A stretch of DNA of 64,000 nucleotides from RI-153 sp963721725 (GTDB taxonomy: Bacteria; Chloroflexota; Anaerolineae; Caldilineales; Caldilineaceae), in the NCBI GenBank assembly GCA_963721725.1, contig CAVRLX010000010.1:124001-188000 (forward strand). The letters are read 5' to 3'. The notes below the pieces were generated by a model. It was given only the letters and a program-made list of their open reading frames with translations, had not been told where the DNA came from and made no database searches. Below are positions 35,107 through 46,128 of this stretch, piece after piece. Position numbers and translations under genes: made by a program. Numbering within the stretch: the stretch's first letter is position 1; each line of letters opens with the position of its first letter.

Positions 35107-35628
35107 TTTTACAAATCAAACGATCTGGGCACGGTCACATCGGCAACCGGGACCGGCACAAGTTCAAGTTGCATGTCCGCCACGAGAGCCAAACGCGTCA
35201 TCGTTGACGAATATCCGCCCCCGCCGGGATAGACCCACGCGCGCGGCATTGGTGTTGCCATCTGCACTAAACGTTCCCTTGTAATACGCGGGAGATCCTT
35301 TCTCGCCTCCCCAAATTGTGAGGATATCCCCATTCACTTCGTACACATAATCCAGGGTATTGCCCAACGTATCATAGAAGCGAGAGCGAATTTCCGGGCT
35401 GGGCGCTTCGCCAAAAGGCTGAAGATGCCCAATGATCTCGATGCCCTTGATTTTGCGACCGCTGTGCACAAAGTCCACATGTTGGATCAAGAAAAAGCCA
35501 CCCTCCATCCACGCATACGTCACAGTTCCGTCAATCTCTGGCCCCGATACGGTCCACGTACCCACTAGCCGATCTAGTCTTTGCAGATCGGGGGCAGGGT
35601 GTGCAATTGTTGCATTATCGGTCATCAT
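35107..35628 (-). CDS. DUF1579-like protein, frameshifted, with a VOC fragment fused at its end
   Basis: From the ATG at 35628: LDRLVGTWTVSGPEIDGTV, GGFFLIQHVDF, IEIIGHLQPFG and YYKGTFSADGNTNA resemble the DUF1579 lipocalin-like family. In the GCGCGCG tract near 35247 the frame slips; the family's expected ending, RAWVYPGGGGYSSTMTR, continues in the next frame. It then runs directly into MQLELVPVPVADV, the N-terminus of a VOC protein, and stops at 35107. The tail is a remnant of a duplicated VOC gene. Confidence 0.65.
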
Positions 35629-35632
35629 CGCC

Positions 35633-36193
35633 TCATTTCGCGCTTCGGCGCTTCCACAGCGAAGCATATTTTTTGCGATACTTTTCGTCGGGTTCGGTTT
35701 CAATCAATGCCAGCGCCCGTTCGCGAATCATCTCATCGCCCACGGTGTCATAGAGATGCTTTAACCCCCGACTAATGTCGTAGCGGATCAGCGACCAGTT
35801 CTTTTCCGCCGTGCACTCGTGAAAGCGAGTCGTCAGCCCATCCAACAAAATCTGTTGCTGTTCCGGCCCAGCAAGGCCCACTTTCCAAATCGCTTGCAGG
35901 GCATGGCGCGCTGTCACAAAGCGTTTGTCCCTGGTTACGTTGAGCAGCGCAGCGAAATCTCGCACCATGCGCTTTTCAGGATCACTTTTCGCCAAGTTGC
36001 AGAGCACCTGCGCCGCCCGCGCCCGCTTGTGGTTATCATCCGCCTGCAAATCGGCGACCAATTCATCCCACACCTCATAGGCCCAATCGACGCCTGTTTC
36101 TGTTGCGGCCAGCATATTGTTCAAGGCAGCATAGCGCACATCTGGCTCCGGTGCGTATAGATTGTCGTATTCTCTCTGGGTTGCGGTATCCAT
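35633..36193 (-). CDS. HEAT-like repeat protein
   Basis: About 186 residues, mostly helical: RYAALNNMLAATETGVDWAY, HKRARAAQVLCNLAKSDPEKR, FVTARHALQAIWKVGLAGPE, GLKHLYDTVGDEMIRERALA. The regular helix pairs suggest HEAT/armadillo-type repeats. No catalytic motif is seen. The ATG at 36193 has AAGGGAG upstream and lies two bases from the DinB-like stop; its stop lies four bases before the next gene. Confidence 0.6.
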   Translation of the reverse strand: MDTATQREYDNLYAPEPDVRYAALNNMLAATETGVDWAYEVWDELVADLQADDNHKRARAAQVLCNLAKSDPEKRMVRDFAALLNVTRDKRFVTARHALQAIWKVGLAGPEQQQILLDGLTTRFHECTAEKNWSLIRYDISRGLKHLYDTVGDEMIRERALALIETEPDEKYRKKYASLWKRRSAK

Positions 36194-36195
36194 AC

Positions 36196-36687
36196 TCACT
36201 CCCTTTCGTTGGCGGATTTGAGTATACACAGCGCCTGCCGAATCTCGCCCAGATGGTACGCCGTATGCACAATCGCAGCGATGGCCCCGCCGATCTCGCG
36301 TTCACTCGGCCATTCTGTGGTATCGGCGATCAGCCCTTGCATACGGTCATAGCTTGCACGCAGATCAGCTTTCAAGCCTTCCCACTCTTGCGTCGTCACC
36401 GCGCCCGTCTCGCGCCAGATCTTGCCCCAATCCTGGCGTTCAAACTGCTGTGTCCGCACGGCCTTTTCCAACACGTCGAGATAAAAGGCCACATGCTTGA
36501 CCTGTGCCGCCAATGTGGCGCACTGCCCACCCACAGGGATCGAAGCGTCCGCCGCCGAAATGGTCGCCAGCGTTTCAAACATAGACGTGCCTTTGTCGAG
36601 AAAATACCCGTGAACGTTGTCAAAGGTTTCGTCAAACAGACCATACAGTGCTTGGGTAAAATGTTCAGGTTGGATTTGCGTTGCCAT
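36196..36687 (-). CDS. DinB-superfamily protein
   Basis: A 163-residue four-helix protein with histidines in the DinB/YfiT metal-site pattern (VKHVAFYLDVLEKAV; then IVHTAYHLGEIRQAL). These proteins include thiol-dependent S-transferases and many of unknown function. It is the first gene of the minus-strand run and has a consensus promoter 50 bases upstream. Confidence 0.8.
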   Translation of the reverse strand: MATQIQPEHFTQALYGLFDETFDNVHGYFLDKGTSMFETLATISAADASIPVGGQCATLAAQVKHVAFYLDVLEKAVRTQQFERQDWGKIWRETGAVTTQEWEGLKADLRASYDRMQGLIADTTEWPSEREIGGAIAAIVHTAYHLGEIRQALCILKSANERE

Positions 36688-36736
36688 AAAATTCCAGGAG
36701 GACGAATGGGTAGAGGATAGTAGAAGAACCTACAAA

Positions 36737-36765
36737 ATTATAGAACATTTGTTTGCATTTGTCAA
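36737..36765 (-). promoter_or_regulatory. Perfect-consensus sigma-70 promoter
   Basis: On the minus strand TTGACA (36760-36765) and TATAAT (36737-36742) match the consensus at all 12 positions with a 17-base spacer. Repeated GCATTTG/CAAATGC words in and upstream of the spacer (36755-36783) could be repressor sites. It drives the DinB-VOC gene run. Confidence 0.85.
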
Positions 36766-36813
36766 TCAATTTTTCGCATTTGATACCATCAGAGGCGATC
36801 AAATGGCAAATAA

Positions 36814-36863
36814 AAAAGATGCGATGACGGGATGAAGCACTTCACCTCGTCATCGCATCTTTT
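36814..36863 (-). terminator. Terminator downstream of galK
   Basis: GATGCGATGACG and CGTCATCGCATC form a perfect 12-bp stem with A-rich and T-rich flanks on both sides; it follows galK on the minus strand. Confidence 0.85.
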
Positions 36864-36887
36864 CGGTTTATAGAAAAGGCCCGCTGT

Positions 36888-38078
<1,191 letters not shown>

Positions 38079-38300
38079 TTTTTCCGATGTTTGGGTGTGA
38101 TGAACAGGTTGTTGAATTGCCCCAAGTTTAGCAGAGCGTTAGGGGCAAGGCAACAAAGTTTGTCGCCAGCGCGGTTGACTTCCCCCGTAGACGCTTCTAT
38201 ACTGACGGCGGAAATATTGAACCGCTTTAGCCGTATCCCCAAACCCCCAATCCCAACTATCGAAAAGTCACCTCTACACGCAACCTGAGGAATCAGAACG

Positions 38301-39417
38301 ATGAAAATCGAGAAAATCACTCCCTTTCTGGTGGATCGCTTTTTGCTGGTGCGCGTCTACACCGATGAGGGCATCATCGGCAACGGCGAGGCCGGGCTGT
38401 GGGCACACCACGGCATGGTCCACCGCGCCATTCAGGACTTGAGCGAATACTACATCGGCAAAGATCCGCGACGCATTGAGCACCACTACCAGACCATCAC
38501 CCGTGATACGCACTTCATGGGCGCGGTAATCAGCGCTGCGCTCAGTGCCATCGACATGGCGTTGTGGGACATTCTGGGCAAGTCCGTGGGCTTGCCTGTT
38601 TACCAACTGTTGGGCGGCAAGTGCCGGGACAAGATCAAAGTCTTTGCCAACATTACCGGCGACACGCCGGAGGCCCGCGGCGAAAGTGCCCGCCAGGGGG
38701 TGGAAGCGGGCTATCTTTCGCTACGCACTCAGCCCTTCTTGCCCAATTTCGAGGGGCAGACGCCCAGCGCGTGTGATCAATTCTGCCGTGGCGATTGTGG
38801 ACGCCATCCGCAGCGCGGTTGGCTACGAGATCGATCTGGGGCTGGAGATCCACCGTAACCTGCGCCCAGAAGAAGCGATTGTGCTTGCCAACGAGTTGAT
38901 GCCCTATCGCATTCTCTATTACGAGGATGCCCTGGCCCCCGAAGCCGTGGAACCTTTTGAATACATCGCCCGCCACATTAATATTCCCATGGCAACCGGC
39001 GAACGCTTTTACAACCCGATTCAGTTCAAAGACCTCATCGACCGCAAGATCGTCAGCCTGATCCGCCCTGATGTCTCGCTGGCTGGCGGCTTTACCCAGG
39101 TCAAAAAGATCGCGGCCATTGCCGAGGCCGCCTTTGTCGGCATCTTCCCGCACCTCATGGGCAGCCCGGTCAACGTGGCCGCTTTCATTCATTTGGACGC
39201 CGCCATTCCTAACTATGTGCTCATGGAAAGCCACACCCCGGCAGACGCCTTCAACGATATCGTGGATCACCCGGTGCAGCGCGAGGGCGGCTATATCCTT
39301 GTTTCGGATCGACCGGGGATCGGGCTGGATATTCAAGAAGCGGCGCTGGCGAAGTACCCCTACAAGCCCAAGACCATCAGCGGCACGTTCCATGCCGATG
39401 GATCCGTTGCCCATTAA
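38301..39417 (+). CDS. Enolase-superfamily sugar-acid dehydratase 1 (one frameshift)
   Basis: The N-terminal capping domain (KIEKITPFLVDRFLLVRVYTDEGI; GAVISAALSAIDMALWDILGK) is in one frame; near 38768 it slips and the barrel continues in the next: YEIDLGLEIHRNLRPEEAI, YYEDALAPEAVEPF, IPMATGERFYN, RPDVSLAGGFTQVKKIA, and MGSPVNVAAFIHLDAAIPN. The GExH-type motif and a conserved ED pair place it in the mandelate racemase/galactonate dehydratase group. The substrate is probably an aldonate; which one is unknown. It is followed 21 bases later by a paralogue. Confidence 0.8.
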
Positions 39418-39438
39418 TCCCATCAGAAAGGTATTTTT

Positions 39439-40607
39439 GTGAAGATAACCGACATCAAACCCTACCCGGTTTGGGTGGGCCATCGCAACCAGTTAATTGT
39501 CAAAATCGAGACGGATGAAGGCATCTACGGCTGGGGTGAATCGGGGCTTTCGGGCCGCGAGATGGCCGTGGTGGGCGCGCTCAACCACTATCGTGAGTTT
39601 CTGATCGGGCGCAACCCCATGCAGATCGGCGCGCTCTGGCAGGAGATGTACCGCAGCCAATATTTCGAGGGCGGGCGTGTGCTCACCGCGGCCATTTCGG
39701 CGATGGACATCGCCCTGTACGATATTGCGGGCAAGGCGCTGGGCGTGCCGGTCTATCAACTGCTGGGCGGCAAACAGCGCGAGGTTGTGCCCTGTTTCGC
39801 CACGGTGCGGGCCGAATCCACCGCCGAGGAGCTGATCGAGGGTGCCAAGTTGCTGCTTAGCAAAGGCTGGAACGTGATCCGCGTTTCGCTGCCCCGCCCC
39901 TATGAACCCGATTCGCTGAATCTTTGGAGCCGCGCGAATCGATCGGGCAGACGGCACATTGGCTCAGCCAAGCTGCGCGCAGCGCTTGGCCCCGAATCCG
40001 GTGCTGGGCATCGACTATCATCATCGGCTGAACGTGGCCGAGAGCGCGTCGTTCTGCCAGCGTATGCCCACGGGCACACTCGACTTTCTCGAAGAGCCGA
40101 TCCGCGATGAGACGCCCGAAGCCTACGAAGCGCTGCGCACGCATGACCGACATCCCCTTTGCGATCGGCGAGGAGTTCGCCAGCAAGTGGCAGTTTCTGC
40201 CCTACATTGAGCGCGGCATCACCGAGTTTGCCCGTGTGGATGTCTGCAACGTGGGCGGTTTCACTGAGTCGATGAAGGTGGCGGCTATGGCCGAGGCACA
40301 TTACATCGACCTGATGCCGCACAACCCGCTCGGGCCGATTTGCACGGCGGCCACGGTGCATCTGGCCGCGGCGGTGCCCAACTTCGCCTGGCTGGAAGTG
40401 CGTGTCTCGCCCACGGAGACCTCCACGGCGCGCTACAGCGAGGAGATCTTCCCGCAGCAGCCCAAACTCGACGGCAGCGTGATCCCCGTTCCCGACGGGC
40501 CGGGACTGGGCATCGAGGTCAACGAGGCGTGGGTGAAGCAGCAAAGCTTCCAATTCTGGGAAGCGCCGAAGTTGCGACGCCGAGACGGATCGCATACAAA
40601 CTGGTAA
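39439..40607 (+). CDS. Enolase-superfamily sugar-acid dehydratase 2 (three apparent frameshifts)
   Basis: The N-terminus (ITDIKPYPVWVGHRNQLIVK; RVLTAAISAMDIALYDIAGKALG) is clear. Frame changes near 39917, 39975 and 40140 are needed to join EPRESIGQTAHWLSQ, NPVLGIDYHHRLNVAESASF with FLEEPIRDETPEAY, and DIPFAIGEEFASKW...DLMPHNPLGPICTAA. Read this way it is a complete galactonate/gluconate-dehydratase-like enzyme. Three slips in 1.2 kb could mean a pseudogene, but conserved residues survive in every segment, so sequence error is as likely. It lies downstream of dehydratase 1, probably in the same operon. Confidence 0.7.
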
Positions 40608-40614
40608 AAATAGC

Positions 40615-40705
40615 GTATCTGTACAAGTCTAGGGTGCGACGCACTCGCCAACAGGTTCTTGCACCCAATCTACCTCTGGTGAGTGCGTCGCACCCGTATA
40701 GTTAC
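40615..40705. repeat. Dispersed palindromic element, copy 4
   Basis: Left arm GTCTAGGGTGCGACGCACTC and right arm GGTGAGTGCGTCGCACCCG are inverted around about 27 bases. It sits between the convergent dehydratase and rhaB genes. Confidence 0.8.
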
Positions 40706-40735
40706 AAAGTGTAATCGCCGAAGTGGCTACCTTTG

Positions 40736-42182
40736 TCACACATCCACACTGTCCAGGTTACGGTAGCGCTGGTAGGCTTCATCCCAGTTCTGGATACGGT
40801 CCGGCCCATAATGACGGGTGCCACCCATGCTGGCAACAATTTGCCGTCCCTCGCTTAGATTTGCAACCTCGCCCAACGCAATTAACTGCACCAGCGCGTT
40901 GCCAATGACCGTAGCCTCCACCGGCCCGGTTTGGACGGGCAACCCCGTGGCGTCGGCGGTCATTTGGCTGAGCAACTCGTTTTGGCTGCCGCCGCCCACA
41001 ATGTGGATCACCTCGGCATGTTTGCCCGAGATCGTCAACAGATCTTCGAGTACATGGCGATAGCGCAGGGCTAGACTTTCCAACACACAGCGCACAATCT
41101 CGCCGTGGCTTTGGGGAAGCGATTGACCGCTCTCACGGCAAAATTCCCGGATCAGACTAGGATGATCCCCCGGCGGCAAAAAGCGTGTGTCGTCGGGCTG
41201 GATGAAGGCCCGCAACGGCGGCGCAGCGGTTGCCATTGCCACCAGTTCGGCGTAGCTGTAAGGATGCCCTTGCGCCGCCCACGTCGCCCGGCACTGCTGC
41301 AAGATCCACAGCCCCATCACATTTTTGAGCAGCCGAAACGTGCCATCAACCCCGCCCTCGTTGGTCACGTTGGCGGCCAGCGCGGCGGCGTCGATCATGG
41401 CGTTGGGCACTTCCAGCCCCACCAGACTCCATGTGCCGCTGCTAATATAGGCGAAATGTTCGTTCTGCGCGGGGACGCCCGCCACGGCGCTGCCTGTGTC
41501 GTGACAGGCGGGTGCGATCACTGGGATGCCAGCATACGTGCCTAACCTTGTCCCTGGCTGAACCACTTGTGGAAAGATGTGGCTGGGGATCTCCAGAGCG
41601 TCGAGCAACTCGCTGGCCCAATTGCCTGTGCGCGGATTGAGCATCTGCGTCGTGGTGGCGTTGGTAAACTCGCAGACTTTCTCGCCCGTCAGCCAGTAAT
41701 TGAGCAGATCAGGGGCGGTGAGAAAAGTCTGGGCCACGGCAAGCTGTGGTGAGCGCGCCACCACCAAACTCATGATCTGGTAGAGCGTGTTGATCTGTAA
41801 AAACTGGATCCCCGTCTGCCCGAAGACGTCGGCCCGTGGCACACGCGCAAAGACACGTTCCATCATGCCGTCAGTGCGGCTGTCGCGATAGTGAACCGGG
41901 TTGCCAAGCAGCGCGCCCGCGGCATCCAACAGGCCAAAGTCCACGCCCCAGGTGTCCACGCCCAGACTGGCGGGATTGTGCGCCTTGCCCTTTTCAATGC
42001 CCGTTGGTGATCTCTTGCCAGAGGCGCAGAAAATCCCAATGCAACGTGCCGCGCACCGTCACCGGCCCATTGGCAAAGCGGTGTAACTCTTCCAAACGTA
42101 AGGTGCCGCCGTCGAAATGAACCGCCATGACTCGACCCGATTCAGCACCGAGGTCGATGGCGAGGGTGGTGTATGTGGTCAT
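40736..42182 (-). CDS. rhaB: L-rhamnulokinase (one frameshift)
   Basis: The N-terminus (YTTLAIDLGAESGRVMAVHFDG; ELHRFANGPVTVRGTLHWD) starts at the ATG at 42182. Near 41998 the frame slips, and VDTWGVDFGLLDAAGALLGNPVHYRD continues in the next frame through NEGGVDGTFRLLKNVMGLWILQ and IHIVGGGSQNELLSQMTADATG. These are diagnostic of rhamnulokinase in the FGGY family. It phosphorylates L-rhamnulose. It lies downstream of rhaA on the same strand, separated by a long hairpin. Confidence 0.9.
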
Positions 42183-42189
42183 AATATAG

Positions 42190-42256
42190 AGGGATTGGGT
42201 ATTAGATATTGGGTATTGGCGATTAATCGCTACCCAATATCTAATACCCAATCCCT
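42190..42256 (-). other. Perfect 26-bp intergenic hairpin between rhaA and rhaB
   Basis: Bases 42190-42215 and 42231-42256 are exact inverted repeats with a 15-base loop; the arms are built from TTGGGTATTAGATATTGGGTA. It lacks a U-run. Such a structure could stabilise the rhaA transcript end or attenuate rhaB, or be a copy of a dispersed palindrome. Confidence 0.75.
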
Positions 42257-42266
42257 TGTCTCTCCT

Positions 42267-43550
42267 TTATTTTCGCTTCGCCAATACCGTCTCTTCATAC
42301 CCGCGAATTTCATTCACAAAGGCGATGCCCACGGGCACTTCTTGGCGTTGGCAATGGTAATCCCAGACTGCGCCAAAGGGCAGACCTTTGAGTTCTTCGA
42401 GCAGGGCCAGGCGCGCGGTGTAGTCGCCGTTGCGCTCCAAGTCGCGCAGGTGATCGCGAGGTTGCAGCAGCCCCAGCAGCAACCCGCGCAAGGTGTTGCG
42501 TGTGCCAATCGTCCAGGCGGCGATGCGGTTGATGCTGGCGTCGAAGAAATCCAGCCCAATGTGGACGCGCTCGAAATAGTCGCCCGCCACGATCTCCTCG
42601 GTAATGGCGCGCAGATCATCGCTGAGGGTGACCACATGATCGCTGTCCCAGCGCACGCCGCGGCTTACATGTAGCAGCACCTCGTCCACAAAGGTCAGCA
42701 CCGCCGAGAGCTTGTCCGAAATCGTCTCGGTGGGGTGAAAGTGACCGGCATCCAGACAGAGAATCTTGTGGTTGGCGACGGCGTAGCCCAAGTAAAACTC
42801 ATGCGAGCCGACGGTGTAGCTCTCCGCGCCCAGGCCAAAGAGCTTGCTTTCCACGGCGTCTTTGTTGTTTTTGGGGTCCACCGGCACGGCGAAAATCTTG
42901 TCCAACGATTCCTTGAGCAACCGGCGCGGCGTGGCCCGATCCACGGGCGTATCTTTGAAGCCGTCGGGAATCCAGATGTTGGTGATGCTGGGCGTGCCCA
43001 GTTCTCGGCCAAAATACGCGCCAATGTGGCGGCAGGCGATGCAGTGTTCAATCCAAAATTCGCGGATGCCTTCGTCATACGAGGCCAACGTAAACCCATC
43101 ATCGGCCAAGGGATGCGAAAAAAGTGTGGGGTTAAAGTCGATGCCGTGGTTGCCGCGTTTGGCCCACTCCACCCAGCTTTCAAAGTGCTTGGGCTGGATC
43201 TGGTTGCGCGGCACTTTGCTATCGGAATCCAAATAGCTGGCGTGCAGATTGAGGCGGTGATTACCGGGGATTAGGCTGAAGGCTTTGTCCAGATCGGCGC
43301 GCAATTGCTCAATGGTGCGTGCCTTGCCGGGATAATTGCCCGTCGCCATAATGCCGCCGCTCAGCCCGCGGTCGGGATCTTCAAAACCGCCCACATCGTC
43401 GCCCTGCCAACAGTGCAGACTAATGGGAATTCGTTCAAGGGTACGCAGCGCGGCGTCGACGTCCACGCCCAGGGCGGCGTAGCGCTCTTTCGCCAGTTGA
43501 TAGGCCTGCTCGATCTGTTGCTCCGACGGTTGACTATAGCTGTGGGTCAT
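42267..43550 (-). CDS. rhaA: L-rhamnose isomerase
   Basis: A 427-residue protein closely following the E. coli-type RhaA: ISLHCWQGDDVGGFEDPD, GGIMATGNYPGKA, RLNLHASYLDSD, GIDFNPTLFSHPLADDGFTL, VESKLFGLGAESYTVGSHEF, LCLDAGHFHPTETISDK and HIGLDFFDASINRIAAW. The metal-binding Glu/Asp/His residues are present. It converts L-rhamnose to L-rhamnulose. The gene is intact and lies first in the rhaA-rhaB unit. Confidence 0.93.
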   Translation of the reverse strand: MTHSYSQPSEQQIEQAYQLAKERYAALGVDVDAALRTLERIPISLHCWQGDDVGGFEDPDRGLSGGIMATGNYPGKARTIEQLRADLDKAFSLIPGNHRLNLHASYLDSDSKVPRNQIQPKHFESWVEWAKRGNHGIDFNPTLFSHPLADDGFTLASYDEGIREFWIEHCIACRHIGAYFGRELGTPSITNIWIPDGFKDTPVDRATPRRLLKESLDKIFAVPVDPKNNKDAVESKLFGLGAESYTVGSHEFYLGYAVANHKILCLDAGHFHPTETISDKLSAVLTFVDEVLLHVSRGVRWDSDHVVTLSDDLRAITEEIVAGDYFERVHIGLDFFDASINRIAAWTIGTRNTLRGLLLGLLQPRDHLRDLERNGDYTARLALLEELKGLPFGAVWDYHCQRQEVPVGIAFVNEIRGYEETVLAKRK

Positions 43551-43645
43551 GGGAATCCTCTTTGCGTGTGCCGTGGGGTTGCCTGGATGGGATCTATTCT
43601 AGCGGAAAGGTGGGCTTTGGTCGAGTTGGACAAGCCCTCTCTTGG

Positions 43646-43675
43646 TTGACACTGCTTTTCCCCCCATGCTATCAT
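43646..43675 (+). promoter_or_regulatory. Promoter of the sugar ABC operon
   Basis: TTGACA (43646-43651) and TATCAT (43670-43675) are 18 bases apart. A small inverted repeat GTAGGtactCCTAC at 43681-43694, just after the -10, may be an operator. Confidence 0.65.
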
Positions 43676-43742
43676 AGATTGTAGGTACTCCTACTGTCCC
43701 CACCTCACCCACTCTATACCACATCGCTTCGGAGGAAGAAAA

Positions 43743-45128
43743 ATGACGTTCAACCCAACCCGTTTGAAACGATTTGGCTTGCCTATGCTTTTCAGCATTG
43801 TGCTTGCCCTCTTGATCAGTGCCTGTGTACAGCCGACAGCGCCAGCAGTACCCGCAGCGGAAGCGCCCGCCGCCGAAGCCCCGGCAGAAGGCGAAGCTGC
43901 CGAGCTTCCCGCCGCCGATGGCACGTTCACCTATTGGGGCGGGCTGATCTTCTCGGAAGCCGCCAACCAGATGCTCGTGGATCGCATTGAGCAGTGGGGC
44001 GCAGAACGTGGCGTCGATGTCGAAGTGGTCATGATCAACCAGAACGAGACCGTGCAACGTGTCTCGGCGGCCATCGAAGCAGGCACTCTGCCCGATGCAC
44101 TGGACATGGGCCGCGGCTTCATGGATCTGTTGGCCCTACAAGATCAACTGGAACCGCTGGATGATCTCTATGCCGAGATCGACGAGATGGTCGGCTTCCT
44201 GCCTGCGGCCACGCAGGCCACCAACCCGGATCGGGTGGGCGGTCATCGCTGGGGCATCCCCTTCAGCTTGGGCGGCAACGTGCTCTATCGGCGTGCCGAT
44301 GTGCTGGAAGCGGCTGGCTTCACCGAAGCGCCGGAAACCTGGCTGGATGTAGCGGAGCAGGCCCGCGCCGCCCAAAGCCCGCCCGATACCTATGGCATGG
44401 GCTTTGCCCTCTCCAACGTGGGCGATGCCAACACCACCACAACCATGGTATTGCAGTCGTTTGGTGGGCGCATTGCCGATGACGAAGGCAAGAATTGCAC
44501 CATCGACAGCCCCGAAACTCGCGAATTCCTGGAATGGATCACCACCGCCTATGCCGATGGTCTCTTCCCGCCCGGTGCAACCACTTGGGATGGCGCAGGT
44601 GACAACGTGGCCTATCAATCGGGCAACGCGCTTTTCATTGCCAATCCTGGCAGCGTCTATCTCTACATGCGCGACAACGATCCTGAATTGGCCGAAGGTT
44701 CCAAGTATTCCGCCTTGCCCGCTGGCCCGGCCATGCGTATCTCGCCCGTGGACGCCAATGTGCGTGTGATCCCCACCACCAGCAAGAACAAAGAGTTGGC
44801 CCGCGATCTCTTCAAATACTTGGCCGAGCCGGAATTTATGATGGAATACTACTACAACGCCATCTATGGCCCGGCTGCCGAAGCCTATCAGGATGCGCCC
44901 ATCTTCAGCGAAAGCCCCGTTCACCAGGGCCTGCTTGATCTGGCAAACAACGGCACTTTTGGTGCATTCCCCGACACGGACAACCCGGCCTTTGCCGAAT
45001 ACCAGACCAACTTCCTCAGCCCGCGCATGGTGCAGCGTGTGGTGGTGGATGGTGTGAGTATTGACGATGCCATTGCCGAAACCCAAGCCGCTTGCCAGGC
45101 CATCTACGACAAATACAACGCCGAGTAA
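43743..45128 (+). CDS. Sugar ABC transporter substrate-binding lipoprotein
   Basis: A 461-residue protein with a lipoprotein signal ending in LLISAC (Cys28), a Pro/Ala/Glu linker, and a family 1 extracellular solute-binding domain (GTFTYWGGLIFSEAANQM, RVSAAIEAGTLPDALDMGRG, RWGIPFSLGGNVLYRRADVL). It delivers a sugar or oligosaccharide to the two permeases downstream. The substrate is not evident; rhamnose- or galactose-containing sugars are suggested by the neighbours. GGAGG precedes the ATG. Confidence 0.88.
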   Translation: MTFNPTRLKRFGLPMLFSIVLALLISACVQPTAPAVPAAEAPAAEAPAEGEAAELPAADGTFTYWGGLIFSEAANQMLVDRIEQWGAERGVDVEVVMINQNETVQRVSAAIEAGTLPDALDMGRGFMDLLALQDQLEPLDDLYAEIDEMVGFLPAATQATNPDRVGGHRWGIPFSLGGNVLYRRADVLEAAGFTEAPETWLDVAEQARAAQSPPDTYGMGFALSNVGDANTTTTMVLQSFGGRIADDEGKNCTIDSPETREFLEWITTAYADGLFPPGATTWDGAGDNVAYQSGNALFIANPGSVYLYMRDNDPELAEGSKYSALPAGPAMRISPVDANVRVIPTTSKNKELARDLFKYLAEPEFMMEYYYNAIYGPAAEAYQDAPIFSESPVHQGLLDLANNGTFGAFPDTDNPAFAEYQTNFLSPRMVQRVVVDGVSIDDAIAETQAACQAIYDKYNAE

Positions 45129-45143
45129 CGGTTGATTCAAGAC

Positions 45144-45180
45144 GATGGGCTGAGGATACGTCCTCAGCCCATCTCTTTTT
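45144..45180 (+). terminator. Attenuating terminator between the binding protein and permease genes
   Basis: GATGGGCTGAGGA and TCCTCAGCCCATC form a perfect 13-bp stem with a TACG loop and TCTTTTT tail. Partial termination here would give more binding protein than permease, a common arrangement. Confidence 0.85.
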
Positions 45181-45192
45181 CCGAGACTAATT

Positions 45193-46113
45193 ATGGCAAA
45201 ACAAATCGCCTCTCCCATGCAACAAACGCAACAGCGCCAGAGCCGCTTTTCGCTCAGCCAATCCGATGCCATTTTGGGCTATCTGTTGGTTGCGCCTGTG
45301 GTCATCTGCCTACTGATCCTTGTCGTCTATCCCTTTTTCTTCGCCATCTGGATCAGCTTCACCGACCGCATGATTGGCCGCGAGGGACAATTTATCGGGC
45401 TGGGCAACTATGCCTATCTCATGGGCCAATCCAGTTTCCAGGCGACCATTCGCAACACAGTGGTACTGGTGACCTCGGTGCAGACGCTTAAACTGGTGCT
45501 GGGCATGGGCATTGCGCTGCTCCTCAACCAGCAGATCCGCGCCCGCCAGATGTGGCGTGGGCTGATTTTGCTGCCCTGGGCCATGCCCGCCTTTGTAGCC
45601 TACATCACCTGGAAGCTGCTCTTTGCCCCGCAGGGCGGCGCTTTTAACTACATTTTGATTGAACTGGGCTGGGTGCAGACCCACGTGGATTTTCTCAGCA
45701 CCAAAGCGCTGGCCATGCCCAGCGTGATTGTCGCCAGCTTTTGGCGTGGTTTCCCCTTTTGGGTAATCGCCTTTCTGGCAGCGCTCCAAAACGTTCCACA
45801 GGAGTTGTACGAAGCGGCATCTATGGACGGGGCTAGCGCTGTGCAACGCTTCCGCCATGTGACAATCCCCAGCATCCGCCATGTGGTGTTGGTGGTGATC
45901 CTGCTTTCCACGATTTGGACCACCAATAGCTTTGAAGCGATTTGGCTGATGACCCAGGGTGGGCCGTCCGACGCTACCATGACTTTCCCTGTGTTGGCTT
46001 ATTTTGGCATGCAAAGCTTGCGCATTGGCGAGGCTGCCGCAGTTTCGGTTTCCATGTTGCCTGTTTTTGCCATGTTGGCCTTTATCATTGCCAAAATGCT
46101 ACAAGAAGAGTAG
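45193..46113 (+). CDS. Sugar ABC transporter permease (MalF/UgpA-like)
   Basis: A 306-residue inner-membrane permease with six predicted helices and the cytoplasmic EAA loop LYEAASMDGASAVQRFRHVTIP. The PFFFAIWISFTDRMIG and GLGNYAYLM segments near the N-terminus are typical of the first permease of CUT1 sugar importers. It pairs with the permease 15 bases downstream. No ATPase gene is present; a shared MsmK/MalK-type ATPase elsewhere is likely. Confidence 0.9.
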   Translation: MAKQIASPMQQTQQRQSRFSLSQSDAILGYLLVAPVVICLLILVVYPFFFAIWISFTDRMIGREGQFIGLGNYAYLMGQSSFQATIRNTVVLVTSVQTLKLVLGMGIALLLNQQIRARQMWRGLILLPWAMPAFVAYITWKLLFAPQGGAFNYILIELGWVQTHVDFLSTKALAMPSVIVASFWRGFPFWVIAFLAALQNVPQELYEAASMDGASAVQRFRHVTIPSIRHVVLVVILLSTIWTTNSFEAIWLMTQGGPSDATMTFPVLAYFGMQSLRIGEAAAVSVSMLPVFAMLAFIIAKMLQEE

Positions 46114-46128
46114 AGACGATTACCCACC

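Noticed and set aside
44136..45272. A 378-codon minus-strand frame opposite the solute-binding protein gene
   Set aside because: It is a shadow of a high-GC gene with a clear lipoprotein signal and family match on the plus strand.
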